This document shows, one piece after another, positions 20,243 to 29,108 of a DNA stretch of 64,000 nucleotides. Origin of the DNA: Stigmatella aurantiaca (lineage in GTDB: Bacteria; Myxococcota; Myxococcia; Myxococcales; Myxococcaceae); the NCBI RefSeq assembly GCF_900109545.1, contig NZ_FOAP01000007.1, positions 367,954 through 431,953 on the forward strand, in the 5' to 3' direction. The notes beneath the pieces are model-generated. The model saw only the letters and a list, made by a program, of their open reading frames with translations, did not search any database and was not told the origin of the DNA. How positions within the stretch are numbered: the first letter of the stretch is position 1; each line of letters starts with the position of its first letter. Both the position numbers and the translations under genes were made by a program.

Positions 20243-21985
20243 TCAGGCGCTCCGCCGGAGCCGCCCCCGGGTCCCCCCCCCCGGCGCCGGATCTCTCCGG
20301 GGACGGGGGGAGCCGCCCATGGCGCGGTGAGCCGAACGGACCAGGGCCTCGGCCGCCCCCATTGCCTCGCGCGTCACCTCCACGCCCGACAGCATGCGGG
20401 CCAGCTCCCGGGTGCGCTCGTCCCCGGCGGCCAGCGGCACCACCTCGGACACCGTGCGCTCCGCCTTGAGCCCCTTGCGGATGAGCAGGTGAGCGTCCGC
20501 ATAGGCAGCCACCTGGGGCAGGTGGGTGATGCAGAGCACCTGACGGTGGCCGCTCACCTCCTTCATCATCCGGCCCACCACGTCCGCGATGGCGCCGCTC
20601 ACCCCGGAATCCGCTTCGTCCAGGACATACGAGCCACACCCATCGCTGTCGGCCAGGGCCCGCTTGAGCGCCAGGAGCAGGCGGCTCGCCTCGCCGCCGG
20701 AGGCCACCTTCGCCAGGGCGCGCGGGGGCTCGCCCGGGTTGGCGCTGAAGAAGAACTCCACCTCGTCCGTGCCCTCGGGGCGCAGAGGCCCCCCCGGGGT
20801 GATGCGCACCTCGAAGGCGGCCTTGCCCAGCGCCAGCCCCGCGAGCCCCTCGCGCACCTGGGCCGAGAACTCCCCGGCACACGCGGCGCGCGCGCGCGAC
20901 AGACCTGTAGCACTCTCTCTCGCCCGGGCCTCGGCCGCCTGCCGCTCCCGCGACAGCTCCTCGAGAATCTCCGTGCGGTTCTCCAGAGTGGACAGCTCCG
21001 TCTCCAGCTCTCCGCGCTTCTTCAGCACGCCCTCCAGCGAGGTGGCGTGCTTGCGGCACAGCCGCTTGATGGCATCCAGCCGGTCCTCCACCTCCGCCAG
21101 CCGGGACGGATCCGACTCCAGCGCCTCCGTGTAGCGGTTGAGCCGGCGCTGCGCCTCCTCCAGCTCCGCCAGGGCCGAGCCCAGCGACTGGGCGATGGGC
21201 CCGAGCGTCGCGTCGTAGCGCACCGCATCGTTGATGAGCCCCAGCGCGCGCCCCACCGTCTCCAGGGCCGAGCTCTCATCCCCCGCGACGAGCACCTCGG
21301 CCTCGGCCGCCTGACGCTTGAGCTTCTCCGCGCCCGCGAGCCGCCGGCGCTCCGCGTCCAGCGCCACGTCCTCGCCCGGCTCGGGGCTCAGGCGGTCGAT
21401 CTCATCGCGCTGGAAGCGCAGGAACTCCGCCCGCTCGCGCACCCGGGCCTCGTCTCCGCCCAGGGACTCCATGCGCGCCTCCACGTCCCGGAAGGCCGTG
21501 TAGTGCTGGGCATAGGTGGCCACCGTGTCGGCCAGGTTGCCGTAGCGGTCCAGCAGGGCCCGGTGCAGGCCCGCATCGAAGAGGCTCACGTGCTCGTGCT
21601 GGCCGGCGATGTCCACCAGCCCCCGCGTCAGGCGGGCCAGCACGCCCACGGTGACGAGCGAGCCGTTCACGTACGCCTTGCCCCGCCCGTTGCGTCCCAC
21701 CACCCGGCGCACCAATACCTCGTCCCCCAGGTTGGGCAGCCCCAGCTCTTCCAGGCGCGCGGCCACCACGGGCGTGCAGGCATAGACGCCCTCCACGGAG
21801 GCCTCGTCACACCCCGCGCGCACGACGTCCGCATCCGCCCGGCCGCCCAGCAACAATCCCAGGGCATCCACCAAGATGGATTTGCCCGCCCCTGTCTCCC
21901 CCGTGAGCACGGTCAAACCGGCCCCGAACCCCACCTCCACCTCTTCAATCACCGCCACGTTCGAAATCCGCAGTCCGAGCAGCAC
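20243..21985 (-). CDS. recN: DNA repair protein RecN
   Basis: About 580 residues, SMC-like. Walker A is near residues 29-36 (GETGAGKSILVDALG), long coiled-coil arms fill the middle, and the C-terminal ATPase half has the signature VASGGEASRLLLALKRAL, Walker B with YVLDEADSGVSG and a D-loop. RecN binds double-strand break ends and supports cohesion during recombinational repair. The GTG at 21983-21985 is chosen because GGAGGG lies three bases upstream and the family begins LGLRISNVAVIEE. The C-terminal tail (after residue ~550) is Arg/Pro-rich and unusual. A LexA-like site lies just upstream. Confidence 0.95.
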   Translation of the reverse strand: MLLGLRISNVAVIEEVEVGFGAGLTVLTGETGAGKSILVDALGLLLGGRADADVVRAGCDEASVEGVYACTPVVAARLEELGLPNLGDEVLVRRVVGRNGRGKAYVNGSLVTVGVLARLTRGLVDIAGQHEHVSLFDAGLHRALLDRYGNLADTVATYAQHYTAFRDVEARMESLGGDEARVRERAEFLRFQRDEIDRLSPEPGEDVALDAERRRLAGAEKLKRQAAEAEVLVAGDESSALETVGRALGLINDAVRYDATLGPIAQSLGSALAELEEAQRRLNRYTEALESDPSRLAEVEDRLDAIKRLCRKHATSLEGVLKKRGELETELSTLENRTEILEELSRERQAAEARARESATGLSRARAACAGEFSAQVREGLAGLALGKAAFEVRITPGGPLRPEGTDEVEFFFSANPGEPPRALAKVASGGEASRLLLALKRALADSDGCGSYVLDEADSGVSGAIADVVGRMMKEVSGHRQVLCITHLPQVAAYADAHLLIRKGLKAERTVSEVVPLAAGDERTRELARMLSGVEVTREAMGAAEALVRSAHRAMGGSPRPRRDPAPGGGTRGRLRRSA

Positions 21986-22016
21986 ACACCCTCCGAAATC
22001 CGCTAACGGCGCTGGC

Positions 22017-22033
22017 ACTGAACACCCTAGCAG
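22017..22033 (-). promoter_or_regulatory. candidate LexA box upstream of recN
   Basis: The minus-strand sequence CTGCTAGGGTGTTCAGT agrees at 14 of 17 positions with the M. xanthus LexA consensus CTRHAMRYBYGTTCAGS as I recall it. It lies 32-48 bp before the recN start, a place that fits repression, and recN is an SOS gene in many bacteria. Confidence 0.5.
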
Positions 22034-22111
22034 GTAACTCCGACACTGCACAGGCGTTCCGGTCGAGCGCACGCCCGGCGGACGGGGGGGAGGGAGAGCG
22101 TCTTTTGAGGC

Positions 22112-25100
22112 TCAACTTTCCGTGAACAGGTCGGCGATGTCCTGTTCGGTCAACAACTTACCGAAATCGCCTTCCGTTCCCAGCACCCCGGCGGCGAGCT
22201 CTTTCTTGCGCCGCTGGAGGGAGAGAATCTTCTCCTCCACGGTGCCGCGGGTAATGAGCTTGTAGCTGATGACCGCGCGCGTCTGGCCGATGCGGTGCGT
22301 GCGGTCCGTGGCTTGGTCCTCCACGGCGGGGTTCCACCACGGATCATAGTGGATGACGTAGTCGGCCGCGGTGAGGTTGAGGCCGGTGCCGCCCGCCTTG
22401 AGGCTGATGAGGAACAGCGGCGGGCCATCCGGGCGGTTGAAGTCATCCACCTTGGCCATGCGGTCCTTGGTCCGGCCGTCCAGGTAGAGGTACTCCATGC
22501 CGCGCCGCTCGGCCTCGCCCTTGAGCAGTTCCAGCATCTCGGTGAACTGGCTGAAGACGAGCGCGCGGTGGCCCTCGGCCACCAGGTCATCCACGAGCTG
22601 GCCGAAGCGCTCCAGCTTGGCGCTCGCGGGCAGCAGCGTGTTGGGCGGCAGCTTGAGCAGGCGCGGATCACAGCACACCTGCCGCAGGCGCATCAGCGCG
22701 GCGAGGATGGACACGCGGCTGCGCTTGAAGCCCAGCTTCTCGATGCTCTCGCTGACCTTGCGGCGGCTCTCCTCCAGCACCTCGCGGTAGAGCGCGGCCT
22801 GGCCCGGCTCCATCTCGCACCAGGCGACGCTCTCGGTCTTGGGCGGCAAGTCACTGGCCACCTCCGTCTTGAGCCGGCGCAGGATGAACGGCTGGATGCG
22901 GCGGCGCAGCCGGTCCCGCGCGGTGACGTCGTTGGCCACCTGGATGGGCTGCTCGTAGCGGTCGCTGAAGCCCTCGGCGCTGCCGAGGAAGCCCGGCATG
23001 AGGAAGTCGAAGAGGCTCCACAGCTCGCTCAGGCGGTTCTCCAGCGGCGTGCCGGTGAGCGCCAGGCGCGAGTCGCTGGGCAGCGTCTTGCACGACTGCG
23101 CGGTGGCGCTGTCGGCGTTCTTGATGTTCTGCGCCTCGTCGAGGATGACGTAGCGGAAGCCCACCTGGGAGAGCTGGTCCAAGTCGCGCCGCACCAGGGC
23201 GTAGGAGGTCAGCACCAGGTCCATGTCCTTCAGGTCCTCGGCGCGCTCCTTGCGGTCCTGGCCGTGCCACACCATGACCTTGAGGTTGGGGGTGAAGCGC
23301 TCGGCCTCGCGCTCCCAGTTGGCGAGCACGCTCGTGGGGGCCACGACGAGCGAGGGCTTGCGGCCCTCCTCGTTGGCCACCTTCTGCAGGAGGCTCAGGG
23401 ACTGGACTGTCTTTCCGAGGCCCATGTCGTCCGCGAGGATGCCGGACAGGCCGTGGCGGTGCAGGAACCAGAGCCACGAGAGGCCCGACTCCTGGTAGTG
23501 GCGCAGCGTGGCGGTGAGCCCCTCGGGCAGGGCCACCTTGGGCACCCCGGCCGTGTCGCGCAGCTCCATCATCGCCTGGCGCGCCTTGGCCTCCACCTCG
23601 GTGAACTCGCCCAGGTCCGCCAGCAGGTCCAACGCCACCGACTGGTGCAAGGGCAGCCGGGTCCGCGTGCGGCCCGGCATAGCGCCGGCCTCTTCCAGGA
23701 TGTCCGCCACGCGCTTGAGCTCGGCGGCGTCCGCCTCCGCGAAGCTGCCGTCCTTGAGGGGCACGAAGCGCCGCCCCGAGTCCAGCCACATGCGCACCGC
23801 GCCCAGGTCCACCGCCTGGTCGTCGGTGACGAACTCCGCGTCGAGATCGAACCAGTTCACCCCGCTCATGCCCACGCGGATGCGCGGCTTGATTTTGGGC
23901 CGCAGCCGCACCTTGGGGGCCTGCACGCCGAAGCGCTCCCAGGAGGCCGGCAGCGAGGCGAGCCCGCGCGCCCAGAACTCCAGCGCCGCGTCCCCGCTGG
24001 TCTCGTAGACCTGGGCCCCTCCATCGAAGCGCAGGCCCAGCTCCAGGAGCTGCTTGCCCGCGCCGCGCTCCAGCTCCTCGCGCCGGCGGTAGAGCTTGCG
24101 GCTCTCGTTGCCCACGCCGCTCGCGTAGCCCAGGTGCGTGGCCGTGGGGGACACCGGCACCGTGGTCTGCCCATAGCGCGCGGCGAGCTGCGCCTTCACG
24201 CGCTCCGGCGTGCCCTCCAGGGTGAGCAGGAAGTGCGGCTCCACCGACTCGTCCACGTCGATGTTGTCCGCCTTGAGCACCATGCGGAAGCGCGGCAGGT
24301 GCGCGGCGAAGAACGTCAGCACGCGGTCGAGCTGGGCGGGCGGGAAGGCCATGGCCGGCTCCAGCAGCCACTTGCGCAGCAGCCGGGGCGGAAAGTCCGG
24401 CTCCACCGCGAACAGCAACTGGGCCTGGATGACCCAGGTGCGCTGGCCCGCCAGGAGGATGACGTCTTTGATCTGCGCGCCCACGCCATCCGGGAACAGC
24501 AGCTCGATGCGGGCGGTGGCCCCGTCCGGCCGGGACTCCAGGTGGATCTGCGGACGCACCGGCTCTTCCGAGTAGATGAGCGGCGTGCCCCGGTAGATGA
24601 CCCGGCGGTGGCGCAGCAGCTCCAGCACCTCGGCCAGGTCCTCGTCGGACAGGACGATGCGCGAGTCGTAGCGGTGCTCGTGCCGGGCCAGCACGGCGAA
24701 CACCCGCTCATCGGCCGGCGAGATGCGCGTGCCCGCCTGGAGCAGGCGCTTGACGTGCACGGGGCCCTTCATCTGGGCGTCCTGGCGGCGCACGTCCACC
24801 ACCCAGTGGCGCCCTCCGGGGCCCGTGGTGGACAGCGTCAACCGGTAGAAGAACTCGTAGTCGGCCTGGGCGGAGAGCCCCAACCAGCTCTCCACCTTGG
24901 CCAGCGCCGGCAGGCTCACCGCATCCGCGCCGGACAGCTCCGGGGCGGGCACCTCATCCTCTTCCTCATGATGCTCGGGCTCGGGGGCCGGGCGGGACGG
25001 CTCGCGCGCGGCCACGGGCGCGGCGGCGGGGGTGGCCTGCGTGGGCGGCGGGAGCGGACGGAAGCGCGCCGCGTAGATGAGCGCCACGGCCACCACGTGC

Positions 25101-25378
25101 TTGCAGTGAGGACCTTCGGTGTTCCACTCCTCGCAGGTGCAGGTCGAGTTGACCTTGCCGTCCTTGGGCTCCAGCGCCACCTCGTAGCGCACGCCCGTGG
25201 TCCCCGCTACCTGGGCACGGATGCGGCCCCCCTCACGCTGGAGGCCGAAGACGCGGCGGTTCTCCGCGACCTCACGGCCTTGCTTGAAGGTGGCGGACGG
25301 GACCTCGGCCTTCAGGGCACGCAGCCACTGGCCGTCCTGCGGAGAAAGAGGGTCTCGGGTGTCGACGGATGATTGCAC
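22112..25378 (-). CDS. SNF2-family DNA translocase with SWIM zinc finger
   Basis: About 1088 residues. A SWIM zinc motif lies near residues 75-92 (CTCEEW...HCKHV). The middle holds a helicase-associated region, then the SNF2 ATPase: Walker A in ILADDMGLGKTVQSL (~645-660), DEAQ box in RYVILDEAQNIKNA (~745), and the second RecA-like half with LKAGGTGLNLTAADYVIHYD and the terminal ATDRTHRIGQ motif. It moves on double-stranded DNA to remodel protein-DNA complexes; bacterial members of this SWIM-SNF2 group are linked to transcription or repair, with poorly known roles. The start is uncertain: GTG at 25376-25378 is used, and the frame stays open to 25516. It stands alone, divergent from apt. Confidence 0.88.
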   Translation of the reverse strand: MQSSVDTRDPLSPQDGQWLRALKAEVPSATFKQGREVAENRRVFGLQREGGRIRAQVAGTTGVRYEVALEPKDGKVNSTCTCEEWNTEGPHCKHVVAVALIYAARFRPLPPPTQATPAAAPVAAREPSRPAPEPEHHEEEDEVPAPELSGADAVSLPALAKVESWLGLSAQADYEFFYRLTLSTTGPGGRHWVVDVRRQDAQMKGPVHVKRLLQAGTRISPADERVFAVLARHEHRYDSRIVLSDEDLAEVLELLRHRRVIYRGTPLIYSEEPVRPQIHLESRPDGATARIELLFPDGVGAQIKDVILLAGQRTWVIQAQLLFAVEPDFPPRLLRKWLLEPAMAFPPAQLDRVLTFFAAHLPRFRMVLKADNIDVDESVEPHFLLTLEGTPERVKAQLAARYGQTTVPVSPTATHLGYASGVGNESRKLYRRREELERGAGKQLLELGLRFDGGAQVYETSGDAALEFWARGLASLPASWERFGVQAPKVRLRPKIKPRIRVGMSGVNWFDLDAEFVTDDQAVDLGAVRMWLDSGRRFVPLKDGSFAEADAAELKRVADILEEAGAMPGRTRTRLPLHQSVALDLLADLGEFTEVEAKARQAMMELRDTAGVPKVALPEGLTATLRHYQESGLSWLWFLHRHGLSGILADDMGLGKTVQSLSLLQKVANEEGRKPSLVVAPTSVLANWEREAERFTPNLKVMVWHGQDRKERAEDLKDMDLVLTSYALVRRDLDQLSQVGFRYVILDEAQNIKNADSATAQSCKTLPSDSRLALTGTPLENRLSELWSLFDFLMPGFLGSAEGFSDRYEQPIQVANDVTARDRLRRRIQPFILRRLKTEVASDLPPKTESVAWCEMEPGQAALYREVLEESRRKVSESIEKLGFKRSRVSILAALMRLRQVCCDPRLLKLPPNTLLPASAKLERFGQLVDDLVAEGHRALVFSQFTEMLELLKGEAERRGMEYLYLDGRTKDRMAKVDDFNRPDGPPLFLISLKAGGTGLNLTAADYVIHYDPWWNPAVEDQATDRTHRIGQTRAVISYKLITRGTVEEKILSLQRRKKELAAGVLGTEGDFGKLLTEQDIADLFTES

Positions 25379-25597
25379 GGGTCGCGAATGAGCCCAGAAA
25401 AGGGGAACCTGGGCGCATACCACAGACGGGGCCCTTCGCGTTGAAGGGAAAACGAGAACCCGTTCGGAACGGTGCAGGAGGCTCCCCCGCTTGGCCCACG
25501 GGTGTGAGAGCATCAACGCTTCCCAGGGCCCTGCCTTGGGGGGCCTCCCTTCACGGTGTGGGAGGAAGATCTACCTCCGCTCCCCGGAGATCCGCTC

Positions 25598-26134
25598 ATG
25601 AATCCCGATACTTCTCTTTCCGCCGAGCTTCAGGCCCGCATGCGCGATGTGCCGGACTTTCCCCGTCCGGGCATCGTCTTCAAGGACATCACCCCGGTGC
25701 TGGCCGACCCCGTGCTCTTTCCCCGCCTCATCCAGGCCCTGGCGGAGCCCTTCCGGGATCAGCGCATCACCAAGGTGGTGGGGGTGGAGGCCCGGGGCTT
25801 CATCCTGGGGGCGCCGGTGGCGCTCGCGCTGAACGCCGGCTTCGTCCCCGCGCGGAAACCAGGCAAGCTGCCTTCCCGCACCGTCACCGAGCGCTACGCC
25901 CTGGAGTACGGCACCGACGCGCTGGAGATGCACCAGGACGCGGTGCTGCGTGGCGAGCGGACCCTCATCGTGGACGACGTGCTGGCCACCGGAGGCACCG
26001 CCGAGGCCACCGCGAAGCTCATCGCGCAGGTGGGCGGCGAGCTGGTGGGCTTCAGCTTCCTCATCGCCCTGGGCTTCCTGGACGGCGTGAAGCGGCTGGG
26101 CGCCCACCACGTGCACCGCCTCATCACCCTGTAG
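25598..26134 (+). CDS. apt: adenine phosphoribosyltransferase
   Basis: 178 residues, the normal length. The N-terminal segment DVPDFPRPGIVFKDITPVL, the loop GVEARGFILG and the PRPP-binding signature LIVDDVLATGGTA are diagnostic. It salvages adenine to AMP using PRPP. The ATG at 25598 has GGAGATC at good spacing; an upstream in-frame ATG adds 14 unconserved residues. It may be co-transcribed with the TetR-type gene 24 bp downstream. Confidence 0.95.
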   Translation: MNPDTSLSAELQARMRDVPDFPRPGIVFKDITPVLADPVLFPRLIQALAEPFRDQRITKVVGVEARGFILGAPVALALNAGFVPARKPGKLPSRTVTERYALEYGTDALEMHQDAVLRGERTLIVDDVLATGGTAEATAKLIAQVGGELVGFSFLIALGFLDGVKRLGAHHVHRLITL

Positions 26135-26158
26135 GCCTCCCCTGCCCCGGACCCTGCC

Positions 26159-26743
26159 TTGGGACGTCCCTCCAACACCGATGAGCGCCGCCAGCAGATC
26201 GTCGCCGGGCTGCTCCGGGTCATGTCCGAGCGGGGCTACGAGCGCGCCTCCGTGGCCGAGATCGCCCGGGCGGCAGGCCTGAGCCCCGGGCTGGTGCACT
26301 ACCACTTCCACGACAAGCAGGAGATCCTCCTCACCCTGGTGGACCAGCTCGCACAAGGCGTGCGCCAGCGCGTGGCCGCCGGGCTGGCGCGGGTGGAGGA
26401 GGGTTCTCCCAAGGCCCGGGTGGAGGCGTTCCTGGATGCCTACCTGGCCACGGGCGAGGACGCGAACCCCGCTGCGGTCGCCAGCTGGGTCACCATCAGC
26501 GCGGAGGCCATCCGGCAACCCGAGGTCCGCGCCATCTACGAAACGGTGGTCCGCACGGACCTCCAGCACCTGGAGACCCTGGTCGAGGCCCTCACAGGCC
26601 CCGGCCGGGCCCAGAGCGTGGCGGCGGGGCTGTTCGCCGCCATCCAGGGCTACTTCGTGCTCGCCGCCTCCGTTCCGGGCGTGGTGCCCCCGGGCTCGGC
26701 GGCCAGCACCGTGAAGCGCATGGCCTCCGGGCTGCTCGATTAG
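26159..26743 (+). CDS. TetR/AcrR-family regulator, BetI-like
   Basis: 194 residues. The N-terminal DNA-binding helices are typical (RRQQIVAGLLRVMSERGYER, then SVAEIARAAGLSPGLVHYHF with DKQEIL). The C-terminal half is an all-helical ligand/dimer domain of the BetI type (TetR_C_6: AVASWVTISAEAIRQPEVRA). The TTG at 26159 is the likely start, giving the usual LGRPSNTDERR opening; its ribosome site is weak. It follows apt and converges on the secreted repeat protein with a 4-bp overlap. Its target is unknown; no choline genes are near, so BetI itself is unlikely. Confidence 0.85.
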   Translation: MGRPSNTDERRQQIVAGLLRVMSERGYERASVAEIARAAGLSPGLVHYHFHDKQEILLTLVDQLAQGVRQRVAAGLARVEEGSPKARVEAFLDAYLATGEDANPAAVASWVTISAEAIRQPEVRAIYETVVRTDLQHLETLVEALTGPGRAQSVAAGLFAAIQGYFVLAASVPGVVPPGSAASTVKRMASGLLD

Positions 26744-27759
26744 GCCCCAGGCATCAGGAAGATCTGCACGCGGCCGGAATTGTCGCTGTAGGGATTGTCG
26801 CGGAGGCGCACCTGCAGCGCGCTGCCATCGCCTACCAGCTCATAGGTGTACTGGTGGGAGGCGTTGAAGGCCTCCGGGGTGGAGGGGTGCTTCCAGGTCT
26901 TTCCCCCATCCACGCTGACCTCGATGGTGTAGTTCCGCCGGGGCGAGGGCTCCGCGCTCTTCTCCAGGCTGGAGCCCTTGGACCACGCGAAGATGAACTC
27001 GGGATCGGCGCCCACTTCCTTGTTCGCTCCCTTCGGGCTCGCGAACATGGGCGCGGCCTCCGGCTTGCCGGACTTCGTCCCCAACGGAGCGAAGGTCGAC
27101 CACACGGCGTAGGTCCCCTTCATCGTGAGACGGTACGGCTTGCCCTTCTGGAGCACCATCTCGCTGGGGACCGGGGCGCCGCTCTGGGATTCGAGCCACA
27201 GCTCCTCGGCGGGCTGCACGACGAGCTGCAAGCGTCCATAGTTGTCCGAGGCCGGGCTGTCGACGAGGCGCACCTGCAGCGCGGCATCGTCTCCCATCAG
27301 CTCATAGTTGTACTCGTGGCCCGCCGCATCGAAGGCCGCCTTGCTGGCCGGGTGCTTCCAGGTCTTCCCCCCGTCCAGGCTGACCTGGACGGTATTGTTT
27401 CGCAGGGGCGAGGGCTCCGGGCTCTTCTCCAGGCTGGAGCCCTGGGGCCACGCGAAGACGAACTCGGGATCAGCGCCCACTTCCTTGTTCGCCCCCTTCG
27501 GGCTCGCGAACATGGGGGCGGCCTCCGGCTTGCCGGACTTCGTTCCCAGGGGTGCCAACGTTCTCCACGGGCTGTAGGTCCCCTTCATCGTGACGAAATA
27601 CGGTCGGCCTCGCGTGAGCACCATCTGACCGCTCACGGGGGTGCCGCTCTGGGAATCGAGCCAGAGCTCTTCCTTCTGCGCCCAGGCAGGCATGGCCGTC
27701 AGCACCATCACCCCCGCGCAGAGCGCGCCCAGCTTCGAGAAACCTCCCATGACGTTCAT
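26740..27759 (-). CDS. secreted protein made of two tandem ~150-residue repeats
   Basis: 339 residues. A Sec signal peptide (GALCAGVMVLTAMPAWA, cleavage after AWA near residue 27) is followed by two repeats of about 153 residues each (30-184 and 185-339). Each opens with EELWL(D/E)SQSG, has MKGTY, a long block GTKSGKPEAAPMFASPKG that is identical in both, and VS(L/V)DGGKTWKHP, and ends in LQVRL. The composition suggests beta-sandwich modules exposed outside the cell. The family is not recognised. The ATG at 27757-27759 has GAGGAG at good spacing. Near identity of the inner blocks points to recent duplication or gene conversion. Confidence 0.8.
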   Translation of the reverse strand: MNVMGGFSKLGALCAGVMVLTAMPAWAQKEELWLDSQSGTPVSGQMVLTRGRPYFVTMKGTYSPWRTLAPLGTKSGKPEAAPMFASPKGANKEVGADPEFVFAWPQGSSLEKSPEPSPLRNNTVQVSLDGGKTWKHPASKAAFDAAGHEYNYELMGDDAALQVRLVDSPASDNYGRLQLVVQPAEELWLESQSGAPVPSEMVLQKGKPYRLTMKGTYAVWSTFAPLGTKSGKPEAAPMFASPKGANKEVGADPEFIFAWSKGSSLEKSAEPSPRRNYTIEVSVDGGKTWKHPSTPEAFNASHQYTYELVGDGSALQVRLRDNPYSDNSGRVQIFLMPGA

Positions 27760-27867
27760 CTCATCTCCTCGGATGTGAAATGCGGGTTGTGTTCGTGTTC
27801 CTTCCGCGCTTACGCAAGCGGTGTGCCGCGAACCGCCACGGGGTGGCCGCGCATCGAACCGGAGGTC

Positions 27868-27912
27868 CTGACACGCCACGGGGGCGGGCCGACATGTCAA
27901 CCCGCGTGTCAG
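27868..27912. promoter_or_regulatory. nested inverted repeats upstream of thrC (candidate operator)
   Basis: CTGACACGC (27868-27876) is a perfect 9-bp complement of GCGTGTCAG (27904-27912), and the palindrome GACATGTC (27891-27898) lies between them. It ends 22 bp before the thrC start in the divergent region shared with the secreted repeat protein. The repeated TGTCA half-site suggests binding of a dimeric regulator. Confidence 0.4.
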
Positions 27913-27934
27913 CGCCTTTGGTAGCGTCACCGCC

Positions 27935-29092
27935 ATGCCTTTTTCCCACCTGACGCATCTGTCCTGCACCAAGTGCGGGAAGACGTATGACCCGGCGGCG
28001 CTCCTCAACGTCTGCAAGGAGCCGGGGTGTGGCGGCTCACTCTTCGCGGAGTACGACTTGCCCCGGCTCTCCCGCGAGGACACCGCCTCGCGCGACCGGA
28101 CCATCTGGCGCTGGCACGAGCTGATGCCCGCCCGGACGCCCGAGGACATCATCACCCTGGGCGAAGGGGGCACGCCCCTGCTGCACGCCCGGCGGCTCGG
28201 AGCGCGCCTCTCCCTGCCGGACGTCTGGATCAAGGAAGAGGCCGGCAATCCCACCGGCTCCTTCAAGGCGCGCGGGCTGGGAGCGGCCGTCACGATGGCC
28301 AAGGCGCTCGGGGCGAAGGCCATCGCCCTGCCCACGGCGGGCAATGCGGGGGGCGCCGCGGCGGCCTACGCGGCGAAGGCGGGCCTGCCCTGCCACGTCT
28401 TCATGCCCCGGGACACCCCCAAGGTCTTCCGGCTCGAGTGCGAGGCCTACGGCGCGAAGGTGACGCTCGTGGATGGGCTCATCGATGACTGTGGCCGCAT
28501 CGTCGCGCAGCGCAAGGAGGCCGAGGGCTGGTTCGATGTCTCGACGCTCAAGGAGCCCTACCGCGTCGAGGGCAAGAAGACGATGGGCTACGAGCTGGCC
28601 GAGCAGTTCGGGTGGACGCTGCCGGATGTCATCGTCTACCCCACGGGTGGCGGCACCGGGCTCATCGGCATGTGGAAGGCCTTCGATGAGATGGAACGGC
28701 TTGGGTGGATTGGCTCGAAGCGGCCTCGGATGATTTCCGTGCAGGCCGAAGGGTGCGCGCCCATTCCCAAGGCCTTCGCGGAGGGCAAGGACGTCTCGGT
28801 GCGCTTCGAGAACGCCCACACCTATGCCAGCGGCCTGCGGGTGCCCAAGGCGTATGCGGACTACCTCGTGCTGAAAATCCTCCGCGAGTCGAAGGGCGAG
28901 GCCGTCACCATCTCCGATGACGAGATGCGCCGGGGAGTGAACGAGCTGGCCTCCAGCGAGGGGCTCTACGCGGCACCCGAGGGCGGCGCGGCGTGGGAGG
29001 CCGTCAAGAAGCTGCTCGCCGCCCAAAAGCTCCAGCGCACCGAGCGGGTCGTCGTCTTCGACACGGGGACTGGGTACAAGTACATCGACTGA
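27935..29092 (+). CDS. thrC: threonine synthase
   Basis: 385 residues. A zinc-ribbon-like N-terminus (C11, C14, C27, C32) precedes a fold-type II PLP enzyme. The PLP lysine is K111 in NPTGSFKARG, the substrate Asn/Thr region is LPTAGNAGGAAAAYAAK, and the phosphate-binding loop is PTGGGTGLIGMW. It converts O-phosphohomoserine to threonine in the cytoplasm. The zinc-ribbon form is typical of many bacterial and archaeal threonine synthases; a related threonine dehydratase or cysteate-type synthase is less likely. It opens a run of five plus-strand genes, with the MBL gene 16 bp away. Confidence 0.88.
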   Translation: MPFSHLTHLSCTKCGKTYDPAALLNVCKEPGCGGSLFAEYDLPRLSREDTASRDRTIWRWHELMPARTPEDIITLGEGGTPLLHARRLGARLSLPDVWIKEEAGNPTGSFKARGLGAAVTMAKALGAKAIALPTAGNAGGAAAAYAAKAGLPCHVFMPRDTPKVFRLECEAYGAKVTLVDGLIDDCGRIVAQRKEAEGWFDVSTLKEPYRVEGKKTMGYELAEQFGWTLPDVIVYPTGGGTGLIGMWKAFDEMERLGWIGSKRPRMISVQAEGCAPIPKAFAEGKDVSVRFENAHTYASGLRVPKAYADYLVLKILRESKGEAVTISDDEMRRGVNELASSEGLYAAPEGGAAWEAVKKLLAAQKLQRTERVVVFDTGTGYKYID

Positions 29093-29108
29093 GTCCCCGG
29101 AGTTCCCC

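Noticed and set aside
27760..28344. Extension of the secreted repeat protein frame upstream
   Set aside because: A signal peptide and a strong ribosome site define the start at 27759, and the extension is antisense to thrC.
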